Assembly (NCBI RefSeq): GCF_021556395.1
Contig: NZ_JAKGCS010000024.1
Span: forward strand, 372,001-436,000
Reading direction: 5' to 3'
Source: Acuticoccus kalidii
GTDB taxonomy: Bacteria; Pseudomonadota; Alphaproteobacteria; Rhizobiales; Amorphaceae
DNA length: 64,000 nucleotides
Below the pieces are notes generated by a model. It saw only the letters and a program-made list of their open reading frames with translations, was not told where the DNA came from and searched no databases. Positions 26,232 to 35,578 of this stretch are shown here, in pieces (position 1 is the stretch's first letter; each line of letters starts with the position of its first letter). The position numbers were made by a program, and so were the translations under genes.

Positions 26232-27071
26232 ATGAACCACCCTTTCGGTGACGATACCGGCTTTGCCGCCCTTCACGACGATCAGGGCGACCCCGGCGAC
26301 ATCGGCAGCATCGACACGCGTTCCGGCCTCGCCAAGGCGATGTCCTACTCCTCGCCCTACGGCTATCGCGGGCGTATCGGCCTCATCGCCCCGTCGACCA
26401 ACACGACGATGGAGCCGGAATTCTCCCTCGTCCTTCCCTCCGGCGTCAGCCTCCACACGAGCCGGGTCCACCAGTCGGGCGGCCAGGAGCCGGCCTCCTA
26501 TCGGCGGATGGCCGACCATGTCGGAGGCGCCGCGGCTCATCTTGCGACCGCCGAAGTCGATCTCGTCACCTTCGGCTGCTCCTCCTGCACCTATTTCGTC
26601 TCCCCCCAGGAGATCGCCGAGAGCATCACCGAGAATGCCGGATGTCCGGCCGTTCTGGTGCTCGATGCCGTGATCGCCGCCTTCGGCGCGTTCGGCGCCA
26701 AGCGGATCGGACTCGTGACGCCGCGCACCTCGTTCGTGACGGAGCGCGAGAAGGCCTTCCTGATGGCGCGCGGGCTCGACGTGCGGCGCAGCACCGCGCT
26801 CGGTCTCGGCAGCGACGAGGAAGAGCGGCGCGCGATCGGCCGCATTCCGCCGAACACGCTCTATCGCATGGCCGCCGAGGTCGCCGAGGACGTCGATGCC
26901 GTCTTCATCACCTGCACGCAGCTCGCAACGCTGCCGGTGATCGACGACCTCGAAGCCCGTCTCGGCGTGCCGGTCATTTCGAGCAATCAGGCGACGATCT
27001 GGCGCTGCCTGCGCCGCATCGGCGTCCACGACAAGATCACCGGCTACGGATCGCTGCTGACGCACTTCTGA
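26232..27071 (+). CDS. Asp/Glu racemase superfamily protein, maleate isomerase / arylmalonate decarboxylase-like
   Basis: The 279-residue protein has the two-cysteine layout of the maleate isomerase and arylmalonate decarboxylase branch. The first half carries IGLIAPSTNTTMEPEF and LVTFGCSSCTYF, the second half VFITCTQLATLPVID. Both Cys positions needed for isomerisation are present; decarboxylases keep only one. The first 36 residues are not conserved, and an in-frame ATG at 26340 could be the true start. It leads an operon with a barbiturase-type hydrolase and a TRAP transporter. It may act on a malonate- or maleate-like product of ring opening, which is inference. Confidence 0.72.
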   Translation: MNHPFGDDTGFAALHDDQGDPGDIGSIDTRSGLAKAMSYSSPYGYRGRIGLIAPSTNTTMEPEFSLVLPSGVSLHTSRVHQSGGQEPASYRRMADHVGGAAAHLATAEVDLVTFGCSSCTYFVSPQEIAESITENAGCPAVLVLDAVIAAFGAFGAKRIGLVTPRTSFVTEREKAFLMARGLDVRRSTALGLGSDEEERRAIGRIPPNTLYRMAAEVAEDVDAVFITCTQLATLPVIDDLEARLGVPVISSNQATIWRCLRRIGVHDKITGYGSLLTHF

Positions 27072-27115
27072 TCCCGCCATTCCCGTTTATTTCGACAAAG
27101 GACGACCCTTCCGAC

Positions 27116-28180
27116 ATGACCGTTCACGTGATTGCCTACGACACGCGACACCCGGGCGACGTCGACGCGCTGGGCGCGACGCTCGAACGGTTCGCCCCCG
27201 ATCGGATCCGCCGCATCGCGATCCTGGCGAAGACCGAGGGCAACTCGGACGTCAACGACTTCTCCCGTGAATACGGCCTTTTGAGCGCCCGCCTCGCACT
27301 CGTCGCCCATGGCGGCGAGGCGCTCGCGGACGCGGCGACGATGCTGTTCTCGACCGGCTGCGAAGGCGCGATGACGCCGTTCGGCTATCTCATCGTCGAC
27401 ACCGAGGACGACACGCCCGTCACCCAGACCGAGGCGCTCGCCTTCGGGCTCGCGAACAGCCGGCCGATCGCCCCCGAGGAGGTCGGCACGCCGGCCCATG
27501 CCGATCTCGTCACCGACGCGGTGAAGGCGGCGATGGCGGATGCCGGAGTGACCGCGGACGAGGTCGGCCTCGTCATCGTCAAGACCCCCGTCATGAGCCA
27601 CGCCAAGACGACGGCGCCCGGTAAGGGCAAGCGCATCACGTCGGGCTTCTCGAAGGCGGTCGCCGCGCTCGGCGCCGGCGTCGCGCTCGGCGAGGTCGAC
27701 AGGGCGCGGGTCACGAGCGACGCCTTCGACTCCGATCATACGCTTCACGCCAACCGCGCGATCGTTTTTTCCGGCTCCGAAACCGACCGCGCCGAGGTGA
27801 TCCTCTTCGCCAACCGCAAGGGTGCGCCGGGAACGCTGCGCGTCCATGCCGGCGTTCTCGCCGATCTTCTCGACGCGCCGGGCGTGCGAAAGACGCTTTC
27901 GGACGCCGGCCTCACCCTTGAAGACGGCACCGTCACCGACCCGGACAAGGTCGCGGCGATGATCCTCAAGGTCGGGCTCAACCCGGACGGGCGCCTGCGC
28001 GGGCATCGCACGACGATGCGCTCCAGCCACCTCGACATGGACAAGCACCTGCGCGCCACCATGAGCGGCATCATCGGCTCGATCCTCGGCACACCGCGCA
28101 CGTTCATTTCGGCAAACACGGTGCACCAGGCTCCGCCGGGCGGCGGCATCTGCGCCTGCATCGTCTCGACAGGCGAATAG
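27116..28180 (+). CDS. Ring-opening cyclic amide hydrolase, barbiturase/cyanuric acid hydrolase family (copy 1)
   Basis: The 354-residue protein belongs to the AtzD/TrzD/barbiturase family, known for three structural repeats each carrying a Ser-Lys pair. The lysines appear as K39 (AILAKTEGN), K156 (VIVKTPVMS) and K285 (ILKVGLNPDGR). The serines are in FSTGCEG (S79), FSGSE (S219 or S221) and ISANTVHQ (S332). The usual RGHRTTM segment is present. The length is close to known members. Such enzymes open barbiturate to ureidomalonate or cyanurate to carboxybiuret. In repeat 3 the Glu seen in other repeats is replaced (SANTVH). Barbiturate is favoured by the context, but the substrate cannot be fixed from sequence. 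Confidence 0.85.
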   Translation: MTVHVIAYDTRHPGDVDALGATLERFAPDRIRRIAILAKTEGNSDVNDFSREYGLLSARLALVAHGGEALADAATMLFSTGCEGAMTPFGYLIVDTEDDTPVTQTEALAFGLANSRPIAPEEVGTPAHADLVTDAVKAAMADAGVTADEVGLVIVKTPVMSHAKTTAPGKGKRITSGFSKAVAALGAGVALGEVDRARVTSDAFDSDHTLHANRAIVFSGSETDRAEVILFANRKGAPGTLRVHAGVLADLLDAPGVRKTLSDAGLTLEDGTVTDPDKVAAMILKVGLNPDGRLRGHRTTMRSSHLDMDKHLRATMSGIIGSILGTPRTFISANTVHQAPPGGGICACIVSTGE

Positions 28181-28185
28181 ACCGC

Positions 28186-30150
28186 ATGACGACACCCGGC
28201 AGCGTCCCCCAAGCCGATCCCTCGGCACCGACGAACCATCTCGCGCCCGAAACGGACGCGAACCATCCCTTCCTCGGCGAGTGGCGCTGGCCGGGTTACG
28301 TCTTCGCGGCGTGCGTTTCCCTCTATTATATGTGGGTCGCCTGGTTCGGGATCACCGATCCGGCGTTCGATCGCAGCCTCTTCATCTTCACGGGCATCGC
28401 GGTTTCGCTGTGCTTCTACCCGCTCGGCCGCACCTATTGGGCGCGGTCGGTCGACGTGGTGCTTCTTGCGATCGCGCTTTGGGCGACGGTGCATTTCAAC
28501 CTCTCTTACGAGCGGTACATGATGAATGCCGGCTTCGGTCTGAAGCCGATCGACCTTGCGCTCGGCGCCGCGATCACCGTCATTTCCATCGAGGCGGCCC
28601 GCCGCGCGCTCGGCCTCGCGATCCCGATCATCTCGGTGATCTTCCTCGCCTACATGTTCTTCGGCGATCTCGCGCCGGGGCCGCTGCGCCATCGCGGCTT
28701 TGGGATGGAGACGGTCGTCTCGAACCTTTATGCCTCGACCGAGGGGCTCTATGGCGTCATCACCTATACGCTCGCCTCGAACCTCTTCCTGTTCCTCGTC
28801 TTCGGCCAGTTCCTCGTCCGCTCCGGTGCGTCGGACTTCTTCAACGACCTCTCGCTCGCTTTTCTCGGCCATCGGGCCGGGGGCGCGGCGAAGGCGGCCG
28901 TCGCGTCGAGCGCGGTGATCGGCAGCGTCTCGGGCTCGGCGGCGGCGAATGTCGCCATCACCGGGGTGATCTCCATCCCGTTGATGAAGCGCTCCGGCTA
29001 TAGCGCCCACGTCGCGGGCGCGACCGAGGCCGCCGCCTCCACCGGCGGGACGATCCTGCCGCCGATCATGGGCACGGCGGCCTTCATCATGGTGGCGCTG
29101 ACCGGGATTCCGTATTCCCAGATCGCACTTTACGCGGCGATCCCGGCGGTTCTCTACTTCCTGAACGTCTATCTTCAGATCCACTTTTATGCCCGCCGGC
29201 GTGAGCTGCGTGGTCTGCCGAAGGCCGAGTGTCCGCGTTTTCGCGACGTGATGAAGAAGAGCTGGCCGCTTTTGTTGCCGCTCCTCACCGTCATCACGAT
29301 GGTCTATCTCGGCTTCTCGCTCGCCCGAACCGCGTTTTTCGCGATCATCGCGAGCGTCATCTGCTCCTGGTGGAATCCGGCGACGCGGATGGGGCCGAAG
29401 GCGATCTTCTGGGCGCTCGTCGACGGGACCAAGAACAGCCTCAGCATCATCGCCGTCGCCGGCCCGGTCTCGGTGATGACCCTCGCGATCCTTTTGCCCG
29501 GTACCGGCTTCAAGATCACGTCGATGCTGATCGACTTTGCCGGCGGCAACCTTCCGGCGACCGTCGCGATGATCTTCGTCATCGGCTACGTTCTCGGGAT
29601 GGGGCTCTCGGTGGTCCCGGCCTATATCATCCTCGCCACCCTCGCCGCGCCCGCCCTCATCCGGCTCGACGTTCCGGTCATGGCCGCGCACTTCCTGGTG
29701 CTGTGGTGGGGGCAGGCCTCGAACATCACGCCGCCGGTCGCCCTCGCCTCCTACGTGGCGGCGAACATCTCGGGCGCACCATTGTGGAAGACGGGGAACG
29801 CCGCCGTCATCAAGGGGGCGGGGCTCTTCTTCCTGCCGGTCCTCTTCGTCTTCCAGCCAGGCCTCCTCTTCGAAGGCACCGCCCTTTCCATCGCGATGAC
29901 CCTCCTGTCGATCATCGTCGGCATCGTCCTCGTCGCAGGGGCGATCGAAGGCTACCTCTTCCGCCGCCTCGAGCTCGTGCCGCGCATTCTCTACGCCGTG
30001 CTCGGCGTCCTCTTCATCATTGCCCACGACGCTCTCGTGGTGGGCGCCCTCGCCGCCCTCACCGGCCTCGTCCATTACGGCGAATTACGGTGGGTGGCGC
30101 GCAATCCGGCTCGTGCCGGCAAACCGATTGTCCACGAAGGAGAAGCCTGA
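28186..30150 (+). CDS. TRAP transporter fused permease (DctQM type, TAXI-linked)
   Basis: The 654-residue polytopic protein fuses the small and large TRAP permease domains, as is usual with TAXI binding proteins. Helices at residues about 30-180 form the DctQ-like part. The DctM part follows with SSAVIGSVSGSAAANVAITG, ATEAAASTGGTILPPIMGTAAF and VLWWGQASNITPPVALASYVAA. The start is five bases after the hydrolase stop and its stop overlaps the binding-protein start (TGATG). It should import the substrate of the ring-opening hydrolase. Confidence 0.92.
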   Translation: MTTPGSVPQADPSAPTNHLAPETDANHPFLGEWRWPGYVFAACVSLYYMWVAWFGITDPAFDRSLFIFTGIAVSLCFYPLGRTYWARSVDVVLLAIALWATVHFNLSYERYMMNAGFGLKPIDLALGAAITVISIEAARRALGLAIPIISVIFLAYMFFGDLAPGPLRHRGFGMETVVSNLYASTEGLYGVITYTLASNLFLFLVFGQFLVRSGASDFFNDLSLAFLGHRAGGAAKAAVASSAVIGSVSGSAAANVAITGVISIPLMKRSGYSAHVAGATEAAASTGGTILPPIMGTAAFIMVALTGIPYSQIALYAAIPAVLYFLNVYLQIHFYARRRELRGLPKAECPRFRDVMKKSWPLLLPLLTVITMVYLGFSLARTAFFAIIASVICSWWNPATRMGPKAIFWALVDGTKNSLSIIAVAGPVSVMTLAILLPGTGFKITSMLIDFAGGNLPATVAMIFVIGYVLGMGLSVVPAYIILATLAAPALIRLDVPVMAAHFLVLWWGQASNITPPVALASYVAANISGAPLWKTGNAAVIKGAGLFFLPVLFVFQPGLLFEGTALSIAMTLLSIIVGIVLVAGAIEGYLFRRLELVPRILYAVLGVLFIIAHDALVVGALAALTGLVHYGELRWVARNPARAGKPIVHEGEA

Positions 30151-31097
30151 TGACCATTCGTACGCTCCTTGCCACGCTGGTGGGCGCGACCTTGTGCGCG
30201 CCCGCGGCACTCGCCACCGACATCGTGATCGGTTCGAGTTCGCCGGGTGGCAGCTATAATCTCTATGCCGGTGGTCTCGCCGCCTACCTCACCGAGAATG
30301 TCGAAGGGGTCGACGCCACGGCGCGCACGACCCGCGGCTCGGTTGAGAATGTCCGCCTTCTCGATCGCGGCGATCTCGACTTCGCCTTCGCCAACGGCAC
30401 CGTGCTCGCGCAGCAAAAGGCCGGCGAATTCCAGTTCTCCGACGCCCAGTCCGACAAAATCCGCGGCATCGCCCTCATCGACCTGTCGCCGACCCATTGG
30501 GTGACGTCGGCCGATAGCCCGATCGAGGCCCCGGTGGACCTCGCCGGCAAGCGCGTGTCGATCGGCGCGGCCGGGTCCGGTGGCGCGAACACCGCGATGA
30601 TGGTGCTCGACACGCTCGAACTGCCCGAGCCCGTCCAGGTCCAGAATCTCGGCTTTTCCGAGAGCGCCAACAATCTGCGCGACGGCAATCTCGAAGCCTT
30701 CGCCGGCGGCTCGGCGCTGCCGATGCCCGCCGTCGTCGACCTGTCGACGACCCAGGACATCCGCCTCCTCACCTTCGACGAGGCCTTCCTCGAGAAGCTC
30801 CAAGAGCGCGCCCCAGCGATGGAGCGTGCGGTGATCCCCGCCGGCACCTATCGCGGCGTCGACACCGACATCATCACGATGGGCAACCCGTCCACCCTCA
30901 TCACCCGCGAGGACATGGACGAGGAGATCGTCTACCAGCTCGCCAAGGCGCTGATCACGGACGAGAACAAGGAATATATGCGCGCCGTCTACAATGCTTG
31001 GGAGCCGGAGCCGGCGCCCGGCCTGTGGAAGCGGATCGGCGTGCCGCTCCACCCCGGTGCCGAGCGCGCCTATCGCGAAGCCGGCCTCATCGAATAA
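30150..31097 (+). CDS. TAXI-family TRAP solute receptor
   Basis: The 315-residue periplasmic binding protein has a Sec signal peptide (residues 1-22, ending in ALA) and the TAXI start IVIGSSSPGGSYNLYAGGLAAYL. Later blocks include RGSVENVRLLDRGDLDFAFANGT and the domain-2 strand GKRVSIGAAGSGGANTAMMVL. The ATG overlaps the permease stop. It captures the ligand for the fused permease. TAXI receptors often bind glutamate-like or other small acids, and here a cyclic ureide or its acid is inferred. Confidence 0.9.
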   Translation: MTIRTLLATLVGATLCAPAALATDIVIGSSSPGGSYNLYAGGLAAYLTENVEGVDATARTTRGSVENVRLLDRGDLDFAFANGTVLAQQKAGEFQFSDAQSDKIRGIALIDLSPTHWVTSADSPIEAPVDLAGKRVSIGAAGSGGANTAMMVLDTLELPEPVQVQNLGFSESANNLRDGNLEAFAGGSALPMPAVVDLSTTQDIRLLTFDEAFLEKLQERAPAMERAVIPAGTYRGVDTDIITMGNPSTLITREDMDEEIVYQLAKALITDENKEYMRAVYNAWEPEPAPGLWKRIGVPLHPGAERAYREAGLIE

Positions 31098-31107
31098 AGG
31101 CCCCGGC

Positions 31108-32424
31108 TCATAAGACCGGAGGACGCGGGCTCTCGGGCAAGGCGTCCTCCAAGATCTTGGCGACGCGCAGCATCTGCGCGTCGTCTTTCAGTGCCATCAG
31201 ATGGAGGCCGGCCGGCACGCCGACTGTGTAGAGCCCCATCGGCAAGGTGAGCGCGACCGCGTCCACCGCGTTTCCGACACGAACGAAGCAGTTGCGGTGC
31301 GGGTCGATCGGAACGCGTTTCCCCTTCGCCTCGGCCTCCGTCGCATCGATCGCCGGCGCCGGGAACGGCCAGGTCGGCGTGATCACGGCGTCCGCCCCGC
31401 ATCCGTCGAGCGCGGCGGCGAGCGCGTCCTTGAAGGTCGCACAGGCCGCGCGCGCGGCGTCGACCTCCGCCGGCTCGAGATTCGCGGCCGCGGCGGCGCG
31501 GGCCTTGATCCCATCGCTCGCGCGCGAGATGTCCATCGCGGCGAGCGCCCGCCCGCCTTCCGCCATCGAGACGATGCCGGCGGCCCGTTCGGCCGCGATC
31601 CATCCCTCGACATCGCGCTCGACGAGATCGAAACCGGCCGCCGATGCCCGCTTCAACGCCGCCTCGAAGAGCGCGAGCGTCTCGGCATCGCACATCGTCT
31701 CGATGAGGCGGCTCGGCACGATGAGGCGCTTTTTCAGCGGCGGCGCCGGCTCGTGCGGCTCGGCCGTCGCCGCGAAGGCGAGCGCGACATCGTCGACGGA
31801 GCGGGCGATGATGCCGAGCGTCGAAAGGCTCGGCGTGTGGTTCACCTTGCCGCCGAGCGGCAGCACCCCGATGCGCGGCATGAAGCCGACCACGCCGCAA
31901 TGGCAGGCGGGATTGCGGATCGAGCCGCCACTGTCGGTCCCGATATTGATGTGGGCCATGCCGAGCGCGGCGGCGACGCCAGCGCCCGTGCTCGACCCGC
32001 CGGCCGTCCGCGTGACGTCATAGGGGTTGAGCCCCATCGGCTCGAACGGGTTGGTGACGCCGTACATCGCGAGTTCGGACAGTGTCGTGTGCCCGAGGAT
32101 GACGGCGCCGGCCGCGCGCAAACGCGCGACGATCGCCGCATCCGCCGTCGCCCGCCGGTCGGCAAAGATCGCCGATCCTTCGGTGAGCGGCATCCCGGCG
32201 ACCGGAATGTTGCCTTTGACGCTGACGGTGATGCCGCGCAACGGCCCGTCGGGCAGATTGGCGAGTTGCGCCTCGATGTCCTCGCAAAGGTGGGAGTAGG
32301 CGCGGAAACGGTCGTTGAACCGCGCGATCTCGGCCCCGCACGACGCCACGATCTCGGCCGGCTCGATCTCTTTTTCCTCAATGTCGGTCACGAGGTCGGC
32401 GATGGGCGTGAAGGCAGGCGTCAC
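31108..32424 (-). CDS. Amidase signature family enzyme (ureidomalonase candidate)
   Basis: The 438-residue protein contains the complete Ser-cisSer-Lys triad: K70 in VSVKGN, the cis-Ser in AGGSSTGAG (144/145) and nucleophile S168 in GTDSGGSIRNPA. A GTG at 32424 lies seven bases after GGAG and is preferred to a TTG at 32436. In the oxidative pyrimidine route, ureidomalonate is split to malonate and urea by an amidase-family enzyme, and allophanate or biuret hydrolases of cyanurate pathways share this fold. Its position among two barbiturase-type genes makes either role plausible. It forms a minus-strand unit with the LysR gene 24 bases upstream. Confidence 0.85.
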   Translation of the reverse strand: MTPAFTPIADLVTDIEEKEIEPAEIVASCGAEIARFNDRFRAYSHLCEDIEAQLANLPDGPLRGITVSVKGNIPVAGMPLTEGSAIFADRRATADAAIVARLRAAGAVILGHTTLSELAMYGVTNPFEPMGLNPYDVTRTAGGSSTGAGVAAALGMAHINIGTDSGGSIRNPACHCGVVGFMPRIGVLPLGGKVNHTPSLSTLGIIARSVDDVALAFAATAEPHEPAPPLKKRLIVPSRLIETMCDAETLALFEAALKRASAAGFDLVERDVEGWIAAERAAGIVSMAEGGRALAAMDISRASDGIKARAAAAANLEPAEVDAARAACATFKDALAAALDGCGADAVITPTWPFPAPAIDATEAEAKGKRVPIDPHRNCFVRVGNAVDAVALTLPMGLYTVGVPAGLHLMALKDDAQMLRVAKILEDALPESPRPPVL

Positions 32425-32448
32425 GGAACACTCCAAGTCAGTCGGGGA

Positions 32449-33387
32449 TCAGAGGGCTTCGGCGGGAATGCCGAGGGCTTTCAGCCGTCGCGCGGTGTCG
32501 ACGAAGGTGTGGCGGGTGTGGTTCACGAACTGGAGCGCGATCTTCGGCAGCGGCCGATTACGCGAAAAGAGCGCGAGCACGGTGATGCTGACGCCGGGCT
32601 CGAACGGGCGGATGACAAGGCCGGACGTGTCGGCATTGCGCACCAGCGGCATCGGGTCGACGATCGCGATCCCCACCCCCTCCATCACGAGTTCGACGGC
32701 GGCGGCGGCGCTGTTCGTGCCGATCGCGACGAAATCCTCCACACGGCGCCGGTTGAGTGCCTCCTGGAGAAGGAGGCCGGGCGGGATCTCCGTGCTGAGC
32801 GCGATCACCGTCTCGCCGTCGAGATCGGCCGCGGTGATCGCCTCTTTCTCGGCGAGGCGGTGCTCCTTGGGCAGGACGCAGGCGAGGATCGTCTCGAACA
32901 GCGGCTCCGCGCCGGCGAGCATCTCGTCGATCGGTGCGACCACGAAGCCGAGATCGACCCGCTCCTCCTTCACCATCTGGACGACGTCGCCGGTCGCAAG
33001 GCTGCGCAAGGTGAGGCGCGACATCGGCCGCTCGGTGCGCAGGGCGGCGATCGCCGCCGGAATGATACTCGTCGCGACCACGGGAATCGCCGCGATCGAG
33101 ACGTGACCGGCGCGGGTGTTGCGCAAATCCTCCGCGCGGGCGGAAAGCGCGCTCACCTGGCCGAGAACGCGTTCGATGTCGCTGCGGATCGTCAACGCCT
33201 CTTCGCTCGGCCTGATGCGGCCGCCGCTGCGCAGGAAGAGGGTGAGGCCGAGCTGTCCCTCCAACTCCCTGAGCGCCTGGCTCACGGCCGGCTGCGAGAT
33301 CCGCATGAGTCGCGCCGTTTCGGTGAGACTGCGGGTCTTCATCAGGAGTTGGAACATTTCGAGATGCCGCAGGTTCGGCTGGAACAT
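32449..33387 (-). CDS. LysR-family transcriptional regulator
   Basis: The 312-residue protein has an N-terminal winged helix (RHLEMFQLLMKTRSLTETARL, then RISQPAVSQALRELEGQLG) and a periplasmic-binding-like effector domain from about residue 90. The ATG at 33387 follows GAGGAG, and an ATG 18 bases upstream is unlikely. It is divergent from the cyclodeaminase/hydrolase pair, with a LysR-type box at 33453-33466 between them, and co-directional with the amidase. It most likely activates the cluster with a pathway intermediate as coinducer. Confidence 0.9.
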   Translation of the reverse strand: MFQPNLRHLEMFQLLMKTRSLTETARLMRISQPAVSQALRELEGQLGLTLFLRSGGRIRPSEEALTIRSDIERVLGQVSALSARAEDLRNTRAGHVSIAAIPVVATSIIPAAIAALRTERPMSRLTLRSLATGDVVQMVKEERVDLGFVVAPIDEMLAGAEPLFETILACVLPKEHRLAEKEAITAADLDGETVIALSTEIPPGLLLQEALNRRRVEDFVAIGTNSAAAAVELVMEGVGIAIVDPMPLVRNADTSGLVIRPFEPGVSITVLALFSRNRPLPKIALQFVNHTRHTFVDTARRLKALGIPAEAL

Positions 33388-33452
33388 GGAACTCCTCGGC
33401 TGCAAAGCGGGACGGTAACACGCGGTCGACCGGGGTGTGACCGCAGTTCCCC

Positions 33453-33466
33453 TTATCGATGTATAA
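33453..33466. promoter_or_regulatory. LysR-type box TTAT-N6-ATAA
   Basis: The inverted repeat TTAT-CGATGT-ATAA contains the T-N11-A core (33454 to 33466) of LysR-regulator sites. It stands between the divergent LysR gene and the cyclodeaminase operon. A separate perfect palindrome, CGGTCGACCG, lies at 33423-33432. Confidence 0.5.
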
Positions 33467-33560
33467 CCTCGACTGGAGTGGTGGGCGCTATTCCCGCTCG
33501 TTATGATTCCGCCTTTCCGCGCAAGGCGATGCGCTGCCCTCCAGAAGGCCGCCCCACGAC

Positions 33561-34541
33561 ATGAGCCACGCTTCGAACCGCCCCTCCCTCCCGATCTTGA
33601 CCGAGGAGGAGGTCGCCCGGCTCGTGAGTGTCGAGGATGCGCTCGATACCGTGGAGCGTACCTTCGCCGCCTATGGACGCCACCGCAACGTCTTGTCGGA
33701 TCCGCCGGCCATGTCGATCACGCCGGCGGGCGGACAGGCGGTCTTCAAACTCAAAGGGGCGCATCTTCCCGATATCGGCATCACCGGCTCGCGCATCATC
33801 GCCGATCGCCGGAGCCAGGGGGAAGAGCAGTCGATCGACTATTGCTGGGTCGCTGACGGTGCGACCGGCGCCCCGCTCGGCCTCGTCTCGGAAGGGTGGC
33901 TCCACCGCTTGCGCACGGCGGTGACGGGCGTCGTCGCCGCCCGCCTCCTCGCGCGGCCCGAGAGCGCCGTCGCCGTCATCGTCGGCGCGGGCCGGATCGC
34001 GGACGAGCTGCCGGCCGCCATCCGCGCCTCCTTTCCGATCACCGAACTTCGCGTCGTCGCCCGCCGGACCGCGTCGGCGGAGGCGTTCGCGGCGCGTCAT
34101 GGCGCGGCGGGCCGCATTGTCCCGATGACCGACCTGGACGTGGCGGCCGACGGCGCCGACCTCATCTTCGGAATTTCCGCCGCCGAAACGCCGGTGATCG
34201 AGGCGCGCCACATGGCCCCCGGTCGCTTCGTCTGCGGTATGGGCGGCGGGGCCGAAATCGCGATGGCGGCGATGGAGACCGCCGATCGCTTCATCGTCGA
34301 CGAGTTCGACTATGCGGCCATGATCGGCTCGGTGAAGGGCTGGATCGATGCCGGGGCCGACCCCGCGGCGATCGCCGCGCGGCTCGACGCCGATATCGGC
34401 GAGATCGCCGCTGGCACAAAACCCGGCCGCGGCACGCCCGAGGCCGCCATTCTCGCCATCATCCAAGGGATGGCGTGCTGCGACCTCGCCCTCGCCCACC
34501 TCGCCCTCACCCGGGCCGGCCTCGTCGAGGCGGTCGCGTGA
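33561..34541 (+). CDS. Ornithine cyclodeaminase / mu-crystallin family protein
   Basis: The 326-residue protein has the family fold: an N-terminal dimer domain with AVFKLKGAH, which holds the substrate lysine. The RLRTAVTGVVAARLLARPES helix leads into a Rossmann domain (VIVGAGRIADELPAAI). C-terminal IFGISAAETPVIEARHM and GMGGGAE follow. Members act as ornithine cyclodeaminase, imine (pyrroline-2-carboxylate) reductases or amino-acid dehydrogenases. The third Gly of the usual GxGxQA loop is changed to GAGRIA, so nucleotide binding may be altered. It overlaps the downstream hydrolase by 4 bases, tying it to that step, but its reaction is unknown. Confidence 0.78.
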   Translation: MSHASNRPSLPILTEEEVARLVSVEDALDTVERTFAAYGRHRNVLSDPPAMSITPAGGQAVFKLKGAHLPDIGITGSRIIADRRSQGEEQSIDYCWVADGATGAPLGLVSEGWLHRLRTAVTGVVAARLLARPESAVAVIVGAGRIADELPAAIRASFPITELRVVARRTASAEAFAARHGAAGRIVPMTDLDVAADGADLIFGISAAETPVIEARHMAPGRFVCGMGGGAEIAMAAMETADRFIVDEFDYAAMIGSVKGWIDAGADPAAIAARLDADIGEIAAGTKPGRGTPEAAILAIIQGMACCDLALAHLALTRAGLVEAVA

Positions 34542-35578
34542 CGACGCGGCTTCACGTCTGGTCGCCCGCCTCGCCGGACGACATGAGCGGCCTCGAAGCG
34601 GCCTTGGCCGAACTCGACGGATCCGCCACCAATCTTTGCGTCTTCGGCAAGGTCGAAGGGCCTGCGACGCTCAACGACTATGCGCGCCATCTCGCCGTCG
34701 CCCGCTGCGAGGAGACGATCCGCGCGCATGGCGGGCCGGCGCTGCTTGCCCGCACCTTTCGCCTCTTCTCCACCGGCTGCGAGGGGATCGCGACCCCGGT
34801 GATGGCGCTCCTCGCCGACGTGCCGGATGACACGGGCGACATCGACGATGCCCCGCGCCTCGTGTTCGGCGCGGCGCGATCGGCGCCGGTTCCGCTCGCC
34901 GACCGGGCGGGCCTTGCCCATATCGAGGCGACCGCCGCCACTGTCGAAGAGGCGCTCGCCGCGGCCGGCCTCTCACCGGATGACGCGGCGCTCGTTCTCG
35001 TCAAATCGCCGGTGCTGCCGATCTCGGCGGAGACGCACCCGGAGCGGCGGCGTCATGCCGGCTCGACCGGGTCTTCGCGCGGTGCGGGCGCGCTCGGGGT
35101 CGCCCTCGCGCTCGGCGAGACGGAGATTGCGGCGCTCGGCGAGGATCCCGTCGGCCGCTCACCGGAATTTTCCCGTAGGGCGATGGTCTATTCCGGCACC
35201 GAGGCGGATTGTGTGGAGGTGCTGGTGCTCGGCGAACGGCCCGGCGCGGGCGGCGATCTGCGCATTGCGACCGCGCTGCTCGCCGATCTTCTCGATACAC
35301 CCGCCGCCGCGGCGCTCGCTGCGGACACCGGCGCGGCGGAACTCGTCCTCTTCAAGGCCGGGATCGGATCGGACGGTCGCCTGCGCGGTCGGCGCACCAC
35401 GGTGTTCGGCTCCGACCTCACGGCCGACAAGCAGCTTCGCGCGGCGGCGAGCGGCGCGATCGGTGCCTGGTTCGGCACCACTGCCGCATTCATCAGCGGT
35501 GGTGCGGAGCACCAGGGGCCGGACGGGGCGTGCCTCGCGGCGGCGATCTACTCCACCCTCACTCCGGCAGAGCGCTGA
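34538..35578 (+). CDS. Ring-opening cyclic amide hydrolase, barbiturase/cyanuric acid hydrolase family (copy 2)
   Basis: The 346-residue second family member starts with GTG in a GTGA overlap with the cyclodeaminase-like gene. The three Ser-Lys repeat motifs are all present: K38 (CVFGKVEGP) with S78 (FSTGCEG), K156 (VLVKSPVLP) with S219 (YSGTE), and K273 ([11 protein letters not shown]) with S320 ([10 protein letters not shown]). RGRRTTV matches the substrate-binding arginine stretch. It is clearly diverged from copy 1 in the loops and in repeat 3, so different substrates are likely. Its last 20 bases overlap the convergent phosphoribosyltransferase gene. Confidence 0.84.
   Translation: MTTRLHVWSPASPDDMSGLEAALAELDGSATNLCVFGKVEGPATLNDYARHLAVARCEETIRAHGGPALLARTFRLFSTGCEGIATPVMALLADVPDDTGDIDDAPRLVFGAARSAPVPLADRAGLAHIEATAATVEEALAAAGLSPDDAALVLVKSPVLPISAETHPERRRHAGSTGSSRGAGALGVALALGETEIAALGEDPVGRSPEFSRRAMVYSGTEADCVEVLVLGERPGAGGDLRIATALLADLLDTPAAAALAADTGAAELVLFKAGIGSDGRLRGRRTTVFGSDLTADKQLRAAASGAIGAWFGTTAAFISGGAEHQGPDGACLAAAIYSTLTPAER

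Noticed and set aside
27745..30075. 776-codon open frame on the minus strand opposite the hydrolase and TRAP permease genes
   Set aside because: The product is Asp/Glu/Arg/His-rich without fold or motif, and the opposite strand holds clear family members. It is an effect of GC-rich codon use.
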